Assembly: GCF_017068395.1 (NCBI RefSeq)
Contig: NZ_CP070619.1
Coordinates: 186,001-250,000, forward strand
Length of the DNA: 64,000 nucleotides
Direction of reading: 5' to 3'
Source of the DNA: Rhodococcus pseudokoreensis
GTDB taxonomy: Bacteria > Actinomycetota > Actinomycetes > Mycobacteriales > Mycobacteriaceae
Shown here: one piece after another, positions 15,561-23,628 of the stretch
Numbering within the stretch: position 1 is the first letter of the stretch
Layout: every line of letters begins with the position of its first letter
Position numbers and translations under genes: made by a program
The notes under the pieces: model-generated
Told to the model about the DNA's origin: nothing
The model's input: only the letters and a program-made list of their open reading frames with translations
Database searches by the model: none

Positions 15561-18149
15561 TCAGCGCCGCCCGCCGATCATCGTCCGCACCAGCCGGTAA
15601 CTCTGTCCCAGCGACACCGTCGGCAGGTACGCCCTTCCGACGGCGTTGCCGATGCTGGGGAGCGCGGCCGGGTCGGCGAACGTCATGTGCATGGCCACGT
15701 ACCGGGGCTGGAACTTCGACTTGAACGCCAGCAGCGACCGGAACCCGTACACCGGTTCCAGGGTGCGGCCGAGCAGATCGAGCACGCTGTCCATCACCGC
15801 CGACAGGCTCGACGACTCCGACCGTTCCCGCTCGTCGGCGTCGCCGTCCGGTTGCTCGACCTTCGCGAGCGGGGCGCCCGACAGGCTCAGGAACTGCGCG
15901 CCCTCCTCCTCCAGTTTCAGCGCCGCGGACGCGATGAGGAACTCCATCGCCGGCCGGAACCCTTCCGCCCGCCGCCGCATGAAATCGAGGGTCCAGCCGA
16001 CCACCCGCCCGTCCTGGTACACCGGCAGCCAGGACGTGATGCCGTGGACGGTGCGGTCCTCGTCGACGGCGATGAGGCAGCGCACCTCCGGGTCGTCGAC
16101 CTCGTCGAGTCCGCCGAGTGTGAAACCCATTTCGGGCATGCCCTTGTCGGCCACCCATTCCTCGGAGATCGCGGTGATCTGGTCGGTGATCGCCCGGGGG
16201 GCGCTGGGGAAGCTGACCCATTCGGCGGTGATCCCCGATTTCTTCGCCTTGTTCAGGGCGGTGCGGACGTCCTGGAACCGTTTGCCGGTGAACGCGATCT
16301 GCCCCAGATCCAGCACGGTCTCCTCCGCCACCTGGATCCCGCTCCAGCCGAGGGCGTCGGTGATGTCGCGGACCTCACCGGTCACCGAATAGAAGCACGG
16401 GATCCAGCCGTTGGCGGCGGCGAACTCGGCGAAGTGTTCGACGGTGTCCCGCAACCGGTCCGGTGGGCCGACCGGGTCGCCGGTGGTCAGCGCCACACCG
16501 GCGATGACCCGGTACGCGACGTAGCTGGTGCCGTCGGCGGAGAACCAGTAGTTGTTGCCGCGCCACGTCGTCATCCAGGACAGCGGGCTCCCGCTCCCCG
16601 ACTTCAAGAGCGCACGGGCGCGTTCGGTGGACTTCGAGTCCGAGCCGATGGCGGGGCTGAGGAACGTCGCCGCGACCAGCGCGCAGAGGGCGACCCAGAA
16701 CACCACCCCGGTCCACTCGTACAGCAGCGTCGCGGGGATGCTCTCCGGCAGCAGCCGCGGATCGAGCCACTGCAGGTAGACGGGCGGGATCAGCCGCTCC
16801 GGGAAGTCGGCCAGCAACGTCGTCATTCCCGGCCGGGGATCGAACCCGTGCCGCGCCCACAATCCGCCCAGGACGTAGAGGACGGCGAGCCCGGCGGCGA
16901 CCGCCACCAGGACACCCGACAGCCGCCGGTACGTCCCGGCCGGGGCGGAGACGTCGAAGAAGCGCCGCGTCGCGAGCAGCACGATCAGGATCGCCAGCGG
17001 GGTCAGGAACGGCACCAGCGTCCGGTACAGGTTCGGGTCGGCGAGACCGTAGAACAGGGAGTCCTCGTCGAGGGAGTCGACGAACCGGACCGCGAAGTTC
17101 AGCAGCGACAGCACCAGCAGGATCACCTGGGCGATCACCGACGCCACCCACGCGAAGCGACGGCCCCGTCGGAGGCCGTCGCTGAGGGTGAGCAGGAAGA
17201 GGGACGGCATCAGACTCAGCAGGGTCGGCCCGACCCCGGACAGGCGCAGTTCGAGCAGCCCGCGCCGGCATTCGGGGTCCGCCGCCGACACCTCGCACAG
17301 GTCGCGGACCTCGCCCGCCGTGTACGGCACCCCGCGGAACAGGTCGCGCAGCACGGCGAGCGGCCCGACCGCCTCCGCGGACAGCGCGGCGATCATCGGT
17401 CCGATCGCGCTGGCCGCCACCACGATCGCGACGAGCACCCGGCCCTCCCGCTGGGTGCCCGCGATCCGCTCGCCGCGCGCGGAGCGGCCCACGATCCAGC
17501 GGCCGATCACCAACCCCACCACGGCCGCGGCCAGCCGGACCACGTCCTGCAGCGAACCACTGAACAGCGCCAGGGTGATCGTGAACACGAGGACGCCGAC
17601 CCGGATCCGCCGCCGCCACAGCGTGCCCATGTTGGAACTGGCCACCATCGCGGCGCCGACGATCCAGGTGCTCGGGCCGACGGCCATCCCCACGTGCAGC
17701 CGGAACCCCCAGTTCGCGTCGACGACCTTCGCGACCGCGGCCACCGACAGCGCCAGCAACCCGCCGAGCACCTGGGTGGCGACCGCGGCCAGGGTGAACC
17801 GCGCCGACCCCATCCGGCGTTCCAGCGGTGCGGCCACCACCAGGAGCAGCACGGTCGTCGACAGGTACGCCAGGACGTCGTCGCCCCACAGCCCGGCGGT
17901 GAGCAGCGTCCACACCCAGCCGTTCTGGAACGCCCGGATCCCGATCGCGACGTGCTGGGACAGATCGTGGGAGGGCCCGCTGATCACACTGGACGTGGCG
18001 ATCGCCAGGATCCAGATGGCAACCAGCAGCGCGATGCTGACCGGCGCGCCCCGGACCCCGCCCCAGACCCGTTCCGCGGCCCGCCCCGTCTGACCCCTGA
18101 CCCTCGCTGCCGTACCGTGTCCGGTTGCCGCGCTGTCGTCGGTCTTCAT
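15561..18149 (-). CDS. MprF-like membrane protein with C-terminal DUF2156 (aminoacyl-phosphatidylglycerol synthase-type) domain
   Basis: An 862-residue protein. Residues 30-560 hold about twelve to fourteen hydrophobic segments; part of the N-terminus (WILAIATSSVISGP, ERRMGSARFTLAAVATQVLG) looks rhomboid-like. Residues 580-862 are a DUF2156/GNAT-like domain (WFSADGTSYVAYRVIAGVAL, RRAEGFRPAMEFLIA, FLSLSGAPLAK, YGFRSLLAFKSKFQPRY). In MprF and LysX this domain transfers an aminoacyl group from tRNA to phosphatidylglycerol, lowering surface charge. No lysyl-tRNA synthetase domain follows, unlike LysX. ATG at 18149 is chosen because upstream in-frame codons run into the divergent promoter region. 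The amino acid specificity is unknown. Confidence 0.8.
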   Translation of the reverse strand: MKTDDSAATGHGTAARVRGQTGRAAERVWGGVRGAPVSIALLVAIWILAIATSSVISGPSHDLSQHVAIGIRAFQNGWVWTLLTAGLWGDDVLAYLSTTVLLLVVAAPLERRMGSARFTLAAVATQVLGGLLALSVAAVAKVVDANWGFRLHVGMAVGPSTWIVGAAMVASSNMGTLWRRRIRVGVLVFTITLALFSGSLQDVVRLAAAVVGLVIGRWIVGRSARGERIAGTQREGRVLVAIVVAASAIGPMIAALSAEAVGPLAVLRDLFRGVPYTAGEVRDLCEVSAADPECRRGLLELRLSGVGPTLLSLMPSLFLLTLSDGLRRGRRFAWVASVIAQVILLVLSLLNFAVRFVDSLDEDSLFYGLADPNLYRTLVPFLTPLAILIVLLATRRFFDVSAPAGTYRRLSGVLVAVAAGLAVLYVLGGLWARHGFDPRPGMTTLLADFPERLIPPVYLQWLDPRLLPESIPATLLYEWTGVVFWVALCALVAATFLSPAIGSDSKSTERARALLKSGSGSPLSWMTTWRGNNYWFSADGTSYVAYRVIAGVALTTGDPVGPPDRLRDTVEHFAEFAAANGWIPCFYSVTGEVRDITDALGWSGIQVAEETVLDLGQIAFTGKRFQDVRTALNKAKKSGITAEWVSFPSAPRAITDQITAISEEWVADKGMPEMGFTLGGLDEVDDPEVRCLIAVDEDRTVHGITSWLPVYQDGRVVGWTLDFMRRRAEGFRPAMEFLIASAALKLEEEGAQFLSLSGAPLAKVEQPDGDADERERSESSSLSAVMDSVLDLLGRTLEPVYGFRSLLAFKSKFQPRYVAMHMTFADPAALPSIGNAVGRAYLPTVSLGQSYRLVRTMIGGRR

Positions 18150-18274
18150 CCGCCAGGTCCCCACTCTCCGCGATGTCGAGAACGAAAGCTTGCCCGGCGG
18201 GTCGGCCGCTAGCCAAACCCGACCGTATCCACCCGTTCGGACTATGGCCAATACCACACGCCGTGACGCAGTTT

Positions 18275-18291
18275 TACTACTACCAGTAGTA
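18275..18291. promoter_or_regulatory. BlaI-type operator
   Basis: TACTACT-ACC-AGTAGTA, seven-base perfect arms, close to the TACTAC/GTAGTA dyads bound by mycobacterial BlaI. It lies 35 bp before the blaI ATG, at the edge of the -35 region, so autoregulation is expected. Confidence 0.7.
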
Positions 18292-18313
18292 CGTATCTGC
18301 GTCGTCGTATCCG

Positions 18314-18319
18314 TAGAAT
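18314..18319 (+). promoter_or_regulatory. -10 of the blaI promoter (leaderless)
   Basis: TAGAAT lies seven bases before the ATG at 18326. With normal spacing the transcript would start at the ATG itself, and there is no ribosome site, so a leaderless message is likely. Confidence 0.55.
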
Positions 18320-18325
18320 CGGTTT

Positions 18326-18739
18326 ATGGCTGGACTCGGCGAACTCGAACGCGCAGTGATGGATCACCTGTGGTCCACTTCGGAACCGCAGACGGTACGG
18401 CAGGTGCACGAGGCACTGGCGGCACGCCGTGAACTCGCGTACACCACTGTCATGACAGTGCTCCAGCGGCTGGCGAAGAAGCACCTCGTCATCCAGCAGC
18501 GCGACGACCGCGCCCACCGGTACCTGCCGGTGCACCAGCGTGAGGAACTCGTCGCGAGCCTCATGGTGGACGCCCTGCAGCAGGCCGACAAGTCCGGCAG
18601 CCGCGCCGCCGCACTCGTGCACTTCGTCGGCCAGGTCGGCGCCGACGAGGCCGACGCGCTCCGCGAGGCCCTCGCCGCGCTCGAGGCCAAGGAACGCACC
18701 ACAGGAGACAATCAGTCGGGAACCGTTCGCGCCGGCTGA
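18326..18739 (+). CDS. blaI: BlaI/MecI-family transcriptional repressor
   Basis: A 137-residue winged-helix repressor with the family start (LGELERAVMDHLW) and the TVMTVLQRLAKKHLV recognition region near residues 39-54. BlaI repressors dimerise on TACTAC/GTAGTA dyads and are cleaved when a partner protease senses beta-lactam or envelope stress. In M. tuberculosis Rv1846c lies beside an M56 peptidase gene and near gnd and guaB1, as here. The downstream peptidase gene begins 26 bp later. A perfect operator lies upstream. Confidence 0.9.
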   Translation: MAGLGELERAVMDHLWSTSEPQTVRQVHEALAARRELAYTTVMTVLQRLAKKHLVIQQRDDRAHRYLPVHQREELVASLMVDALQQADKSGSRAAALVHFVGQVGADEADALREALAALEAKERTTGDNQSGTVRAG

Positions 18740-18765
18740 CGTTCGTCATGCATGATGAGTAGGAC

Positions 18766-19719
18766 ATGGACGCCACCACCGCGCTGGTCTTCGGAGTACT
18801 CGCACTTCTTCTCGCAGGGCCTGTCCCTGCGCTGCTGAGTCGAGCCCGATGGCCGCATCACGCCCCCCGAGCAGCACTCGTGCTGTGGCAGGCGATCGCC
18901 CTCGCCGCGGTCCTGTCCGCGTTCAGTTCGGGACTCGCGATCGCCAGCCAGCTCCTCGTCCCCGGACCGGACGGCCGCCCCACCACCGCACCGGTCGCCG
19001 AGATCGACGCCCTCGGCCTGCCCCTGTGGCTGCTGTACGTGGTGGTGTTCGCGCTCACCCTCCTCGTCGGGGCCAAACTGATCTTCGCGATCGTGCAGGT
19101 CGGTGTCCGAACCCGGCGCCGGCGCGCCCGGCACCGCATGCTCGTCGATCTCCTCGACCGCTGCGACTCGACGTCCCCCCTCGCCCGCACCCCCGACCTG
19201 CGGGTCCTCGACGTCACCGAGCCCATCGCCTACTGCCTGCCCGGGCTGCGGCAGCGGGTCGTGCTGAGCCAGGGCACGTTCACCAATCTCGACGACGCCG
19301 AGATCACCGCGATCCTCACCCACGAGCGGTCCCACCTGCGGGCCCGGCACGACCTCGTCCTCGAGGCCTTCACCGCCGTCAACGCCGCCTTCCCCACCGT
19401 GGTGCGCAGCAAGTCCGCGCTGGGATCGGTCCAGTTACTGGTCGAGATGCTCGCCGACGACTCCGCCGTCCGCGCCACCGGGCCCACCGCACTGGCCCGC
19501 GCCCTCGTCGCCTGCTCGGGGTCGATCGCCCCGAAGGGCGCCATGGCCGCCGGCGGTCCCAGCACCCTGCTGCGGGTGCAGCGCCTGGCGTCCACGGAAC
19601 AGGGCACGCGGGTCGCGCTCGCCGCCTACGCGGCGTCCGTGGCCATCCTCGTGGTGCCGACCATCGCCGTCGCCGTCCCCTGGCTCACCGAACTGAGCCG
19701 GTTGTTCAGCGCCGTATAG
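18766..19719 (+). CDS. M56 (BlaR1-type) membrane metallopeptidase without penicillin-sensor domain
   Basis: A 317-residue membrane protein. Three hydrophobic segments in residues 1-120, then a cytosolic-facing zinc protease domain with HERSH at residues 186-190 and a downstream LVEMLADDSAV containing the third zinc ligand, then a C-terminal helix near 285-305. Classical BlaR1 carries a 250-residue penicillin-binding domain after this; here the protein ends, as in Rv1845c of M. tuberculosis. It should cleave BlaI or other targets in response to an unknown cue. Confidence 0.88.
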   Translation: MDATTALVFGVLALLLAGPVPALLSRARWPHHAPRAALVLWQAIALAAVLSAFSSGLAIASQLLVPGPDGRPTTAPVAEIDALGLPLWLLYVVVFALTLLVGAKLIFAIVQVGVRTRRRRARHRMLVDLLDRCDSTSPLARTPDLRVLDVTEPIAYCLPGLRQRVVLSQGTFTNLDDAEITAILTHERSHLRARHDLVLEAFTAVNAAFPTVVRSKSALGSVQLLVEMLADDSAVRATGPTALARALVACSGSIAPKGAMAAGGPSTLLRVQRLASTEQGTRVALAAYAASVAILVVPTIAVAVPWLTELSRLFSAV

Positions 19720-19944
19720 TCGCCCACCTCACAATCCGCCGGGTTCGATAACCGGGTGCCCCGTCGCGTACACTGGTCGGCGGTCGCCACTGCGGCCCAT
19801 CAACACTGAAACGGCACACAGCCCAATTCCCCGCACTTCCGCGAATGGATTGACCAGGTGACATGTGCCCTGGCTCGTCCCTTTGTGCGTGCTGCATGAC
19901 AGCCCCCGCTCCGCGACGCGCCCTATGCCCGGAGAGGTACCCGC
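19720..19944 (+). promoter_or_regulatory. leader and promoter region of the first DEAD-box helicase gene
   Basis: 225 bp without a supported gene. The last 100 bases are less GC-rich and contain short dyads and the ribosome site GGAGAGG before the GTG at 19945. Helicase genes of this type often have long autoregulated leaders, but no known riboswitch was recognised here. Confidence 0.3.
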
Positions 19945-21897
19945 GTGACCAACGCTGTCCAGACGACGTCTGCCCCACTCGAGCAGGCCGAGACCGACAC
20001 CCCTGACCAGAACGCCACCGAGGCCGACACGGCCACCGTGACGTTCGCCGAGATCGGCCTGCCCGCACCCCTGGTGCAGGCCCTCGCCCGCAACTCCATC
20101 ACCGTCCCGTCGCCGATCCAGGCGCTGTCCGTCCCGGACGCGCTGGCCGGCACCAACGTCCTCGGCCGCGCACAGACCGGATCGGGCAAGACCCTCGCGT
20201 TCGGCCTGCCGATGCTCGCCCGGCTCGCCCGCCACGAGGACCGGCCCGCCCCCAAGCGGCCCCGCGCACTGGTGCTGGTCCCCACCCGGGAACTCGCATT
20301 CCAGGTCGTCGACTCCCTCAACTCGTACGCCGGTGCGATGGGACTGACCGTCCGCCCCGCCGTCGGCGGCACCCCGTTCACCAAGCAGGTCGACCAGCTG
20401 CGCCGCGGCGTCGACATCCTCGTCGCCACCCCGGGCCGCCTCGGTGACCACCTGCGTCAGGGCACCTGCATCCTCGACTCCGTCGAGATCACCGCCCTCG
20501 ACGAGGCCGACCAGATGGCCGACATGGGCTTCCTGCCCGAGGTCCGGTCCATCCTCGGCGAGACCCCGGCCGACGGCCAGCGTCTCCTGTTCTCCGCCAC
20601 CCTCGACCGTGAGGTGCAGTCGCTGGTCCGCCAGTTCCTGCCCGACCACGTGCAGCACTCCACCGAGGACGGTCGCGCCAGCGTCGACACGATGGAGCAC
20701 TACGTGCTGCTCGTCGACCGCGGCCAGAAGGACAACGTTCTCGCCGAGATCGGTGCCCGCGAAGGCCGCACGATCATGTTCGCCCGCACCAAGCTCGGCT
20801 GCGAGGGCATCACCGACCGCCTCCGCGCGGTGGGCATCGCCGCCGAGGCCCTGCACGGCGGCAAGGCGCAGAACCAGCGCACCCGGGTCCTCGAACGCTT
20901 CAAGAACGGCCGCACCCCGGTGCTCGTCGCCACCGACGTCGCCGCCCGCGGCATCCACGTCGACGGCATCGACCTGGTCGTGCACGTCGATCCGCCCGCC
21001 GATCACAAGGACTACCTGCACCGCGCAGGCCGGACCGCCCGCGCAGGCGAGAAGGGCACCGTCGTCGCGATCGTGCTCCCCAACCAGAAGCGCACGTTCC
21101 GCCGCCTCACCGGCATGGCGGGCGTCGACGCCACCGCCGTGCCCGTCACCCCCGGCTCGGAGAAGCTGGCCAGCATCACCGGCGCCAAGGCGCCCAGCGG
21201 AGAACCGGTGCGCGACACCTACTCCCGCGGTGAGCGTGGCGGCGACCGCAAGTTCGGTGACCGCGGCCCCCGCCGCGAAGGCGGATACGCCGGACGCGAC
21301 GGCGGCGGGTACCGCGGCAACCGCGGCTTCGACGGTCGCGGCTCCTCCGATCGGGGCGGCCCGCGCCGCGACGCCGGTGACCGCGGTGAACGCAGCTACG
21401 GCGACCGCCCGTCCGGTGGTCGCAGCTTCGAGGGCCGTGGTGGTTACGAAGGGCGGGGTTACGAAGGCCGCGGCCCGCGCCGCGACCAGACCGACAACCG
21501 GACCGGCGGCTACCGGGGCGACCGCCCGCAGCGCGACGGCGACAACCGCGGTGGGTACCGCGGCGACCGCGACAACCGGACGTTCTCCGATCGGGCTCCG
21601 CGCCGCGACTTCGGGGACAGCGCACCCCGGCGCGACTTCGGCGACCGCGGCGACAGCCATCGCGGTTCCGGCGAGCGCAGCTTCGACCGCAGCGCCCCGC
21701 GCCGCGACTTCGGCGACAACCGCGGCGCCGCAGGCGGGTTCCGCCGCGACGACCGGCGGGACGACCGCCGGGACGACCGGCGCCCCGCGGCCACGTCGGA
21801 GCGGCGTCCCGCGTCGACCGGCGGCGGGTTCCGCAGCCGCACCGACCGTCGCTCGTACGACGGCTTCGACGGCCCGCGCCGGGACCGCCGCAGCTGA
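19945..21897 (+). CDS. DEAD-box RNA helicase with long Arg/Gly/Asp-rich tail
   Basis: A 650-residue ATP-dependent RNA helicase of the RhlE/DeaD class. Residues 30-400 form the two RecA-like lobes: Q motif (PSPIQALSVP), AQTGSGKT, PTRELA, TPGRL, DEAD within LDEADQMAD, SAT, and HRAGRTARAG. Residues from about 430 to 650 are a low-complexity, disordered tail of GDR, RGG-like and APRRDFGD units, expected to bind RNA and possibly promote condensates. GTG at 19945 follows GGAGAGG. A second, shorter helicase lies 1.7 kb downstream with gnd between. It probably acts in rRNA or mRNA remodelling at low temperature. Confidence 0.93.
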   Translation: MTNAVQTTSAPLEQAETDTPDQNATEADTATVTFAEIGLPAPLVQALARNSITVPSPIQALSVPDALAGTNVLGRAQTGSGKTLAFGLPMLARLARHEDRPAPKRPRALVLVPTRELAFQVVDSLNSYAGAMGLTVRPAVGGTPFTKQVDQLRRGVDILVATPGRLGDHLRQGTCILDSVEITALDEADQMADMGFLPEVRSILGETPADGQRLLFSATLDREVQSLVRQFLPDHVQHSTEDGRASVDTMEHYVLLVDRGQKDNVLAEIGAREGRTIMFARTKLGCEGITDRLRAVGIAAEALHGGKAQNQRTRVLERFKNGRTPVLVATDVAARGIHVDGIDLVVHVDPPADHKDYLHRAGRTARAGEKGTVVAIVLPNQKRTFRRLTGMAGVDATAVPVTPGSEKLASITGAKAPSGEPVRDTYSRGERGGDRKFGDRGPRREGGYAGRDGGGYRGNRGFDGRGSSDRGGPRRDAGDRGERSYGDRPSGGRSFEGRGGYEGRGYEGRGPRRDQTDNRTGGYRGDRPQRDGDNRGGYRGDRDNRTFSDRAPRRDFGDSAPRRDFGDRGDSHRGSGERSFDRSAPRRDFGDNRGAAGGFRRDDRRDDRRDDRRPAATSERRPASTGGGFRSRTDRRSYDGFDGPRRDRRS

Positions 21898-21912
21898 TCG
21901 AACAGTGCCGTG

Positions 21913-21956
21913 ACACGAAGGCCGGCCGTCGCATGTGCGACGGCCGGCCTTCGTGT
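21913..21956 (+). terminator. terminator after the first DEAD-box helicase gene
   Basis: 21-base arms (21913-21933 and 21936-21956) are perfectly complementary and are followed by GTTT. The centre is GCATGTGC, so the outermost two or three pairs of the loop will open. Confidence 0.8.
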
Positions 21957-22029
21957 GTTTGGCTTAGCCGGTCGAGCTTTTCGTAGCCGCCGATTTCACT
22001 ACCGCCGAGCGAGAGGGAATGCTGTATCC

Positions 22030-23481
22030 ATGACTATCGACAACACTGAGGGTGCCCGCGCGCAGATCGGCGTCACAGGCCTGGCCGTCATGGGCTCGAA
22101 CATCGCCCGCAACTTCGCCCGGCACGGTCACACGGTCGCACTGCACAACCGCAGCATCGCCAAGACCGACGCCCTCATCGAAGAGCACGGCAGCGAGGGC
22201 GATTTCGTCCGCACGGAAACCATCGAGGAGTTCGTGGCAGCGCTGCAGAAGCCGCGCCGCGTGCTGATCATGGTCAAGGCCGGCGACCCCACCGACGCCG
22301 TCATCGAGGAACTCGCCTCGGCGATGGAGCCCGGTGACATCATCATCGACGGCGGCAACGCCCTGTACACGGACACGATCCGCCGCGAGGCGTCCCTCCG
22401 GGACCGTGGCCTGCACTTCGTCGGCGCCGGCATCTCCGGCGGCGAGGAGGGCGCACTGAACGGCCCGTCGATCATGCCGGGCGGACCGAAGGAGTCCTAC
22501 CAGGCGCTCGGCCCGCTGCTCGAGTCGATCGCCGCCCAGGTCGACGGCACCCCCTGCTGCACGCACATCGGCCCCGACGGGTCCGGGCACTTCGTGAAGA
22601 TGGTCCACAATGGCATCGAGTACGCCGACATGCAGCTCATCGGCGAGGCGTACAACCTGTTCCGCGACGCCCTCGGCTACGACGCCGACCAGGTCGCCGA
22701 CGTGTTCACCGAATGGAACGCGGGCGACCTCGAAAGCTACCTCGTCGAGATCACCGCCGAGGTGCTGCGGCAGAAGGACGCGAAGACCGGCAAGGCCCTC
22801 GTGGACGTGATCGTCGACGCCGCCGAGCAGAAGGGCACCGGCCGCTGGACCGTCAAGTCCGCCCTCGACCTCGGTGTCCCCGTCACCGGCATCGCCGAGG
22901 CCGTGTTCGCCCGCGCCCTGTCCGGTGCCCGCGAGCAGCGCAAGGCCGCGGTCGGTCTGGCCTCCGGCCGGCTGGCCGACAAGCCCGCCGACGCCGCCCA
23001 GTTCACCGAGGACATCCGGCAGGCCCTGTACGCGTCGAAGGTCGTGGCGTACGCGCAGGGATTCGACCAGATCGCGGCGGGCAGCGCCGAATACGACTGG
23101 GACCTGCACCCCGCCGACCTGGCGACGATCTGGCGTGGCGGCTGCATCATCCGCGCGCGGTTCCTCAACCGCATCAAGGACGCGTACGACGAGAACCCGA
23201 AGCTGCCGAGCCTGATCCTGGCCCCGTACTTCCGGGACGCCATCGAGACGGCCATCGACAGCTGGCGCCGCGTGGTGTCCACCGCCACCCTGCTGGGGAT
23301 TCCGGTGCCGGCGTTCGCGTCGTCGCTGTCCTACTACGACGCCCTGCGCGCCGAGCGGCTGCCCGCCGCCCTGACGCAGGGGCAGCGGGACTTCTTCGGC
23401 GCCCACACCTACGAGCGGGTCGACGCCGAGGGCAAGTTCCACACCCTCTGGAGCGGTGACCGCAGCGAAGTGCAGGCCTGA
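22030..23481 (+). CDS. gnd: 6-phosphogluconate dehydrogenase, NADP-dependent, decarboxylating
   Basis: A 483-residue enzyme of the pentose phosphate pathway that converts 6-phosphogluconate to ribulose 5-phosphate, CO2 and NADPH. N-terminal Rossmann motif GLAVMGSNIARN is near residues 17-28. The family signatures IIDGGNALYTDT near 110-121 and GPDGSGHFVKMVHNGIEYAD near 178-197 include the catalytic lysine. The C-terminus has the helical domain with WRGGCIIRARFL. Length matches the long, dimeric form (Gnd1). ATG at 22030 is the first residue consistent with the family N-terminus. Position next to blaI-blaR and guaB1 follows M. tuberculosis Rv1844c. Confidence 0.96.
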   Translation: MTIDNTEGARAQIGVTGLAVMGSNIARNFARHGHTVALHNRSIAKTDALIEEHGSEGDFVRTETIEEFVAALQKPRRVLIMVKAGDPTDAVIEELASAMEPGDIIIDGGNALYTDTIRREASLRDRGLHFVGAGISGGEEGALNGPSIMPGGPKESYQALGPLLESIAAQVDGTPCCTHIGPDGSGHFVKMVHNGIEYADMQLIGEAYNLFRDALGYDADQVADVFTEWNAGDLESYLVEITAEVLRQKDAKTGKALVDVIVDAAEQKGTGRWTVKSALDLGVPVTGIAEAVFARALSGAREQRKAAVGLASGRLADKPADAAQFTEDIRQALYASKVVAYAQGFDQIAAGSAEYDWDLHPADLATIWRGGCIIRARFLNRIKDAYDENPKLPSLILAPYFRDAIETAIDSWRRVVSTATLLGIPVPAFASSLSYYDALRAERLPAALTQGQRDFFGAHTYERVDAEGKFHTLWSGDRSEVQA

Positions 23482-23501
23482 CCCTCCCCGATCGACCGTC
23501 C

Positions 23502-23536
23502 CCGGCCGTGGCGTACCGCAGGTACGTCACGGCCGG
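23502..23536 (+). terminator. terminator after gnd
   Basis: CCGGCCGTG (23502-23510) pairs with CACGGCCGG (23528-23536), with an inner CGTACC/GGTACG stem and a three-base loop. Confidence 0.7.
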
Positions 23537-23587
23537 GCCGCGCCGTGGGCAGACCACGGCCGAGCCGCGCCGTGGGACCACGGCCGA
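23537..23587. repeat. two tandem imperfect hairpin repeats
   Basis: Copy 1 (23537-23563) and copy 2 (23564-23587) are the same unit, GCCGCGCCGTGGG followed by ACCACGGCCGA, differing only by a three-base CAG insert. Each unit is self-complementary (CCGTGG/CCACGG). They directly follow the gnd terminator and share its CACGGCCG core. Confidence 0.6.
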
Positions 23588-23628
23588 GCGGTCGGATGCC
23601 CCGCCGCGGAGGCGGTAGCCTTCTGGAT

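Noticed and set aside
15687..18212. 841-codon plus-strand frame opposite the MprF-like gene
   Set aside because: Arg/Gln/His/Asp-rich shadow translation without recognisable motifs; the minus strand encodes a coherent membrane protein.
21230..21880. Repetitive DNA that might look like a repeat array or CRISPR
   Set aside because: The repeats are in-frame codons for the disordered Arg/Gly/Asp tail of the helicase, with no uniform spacer or repeat length.
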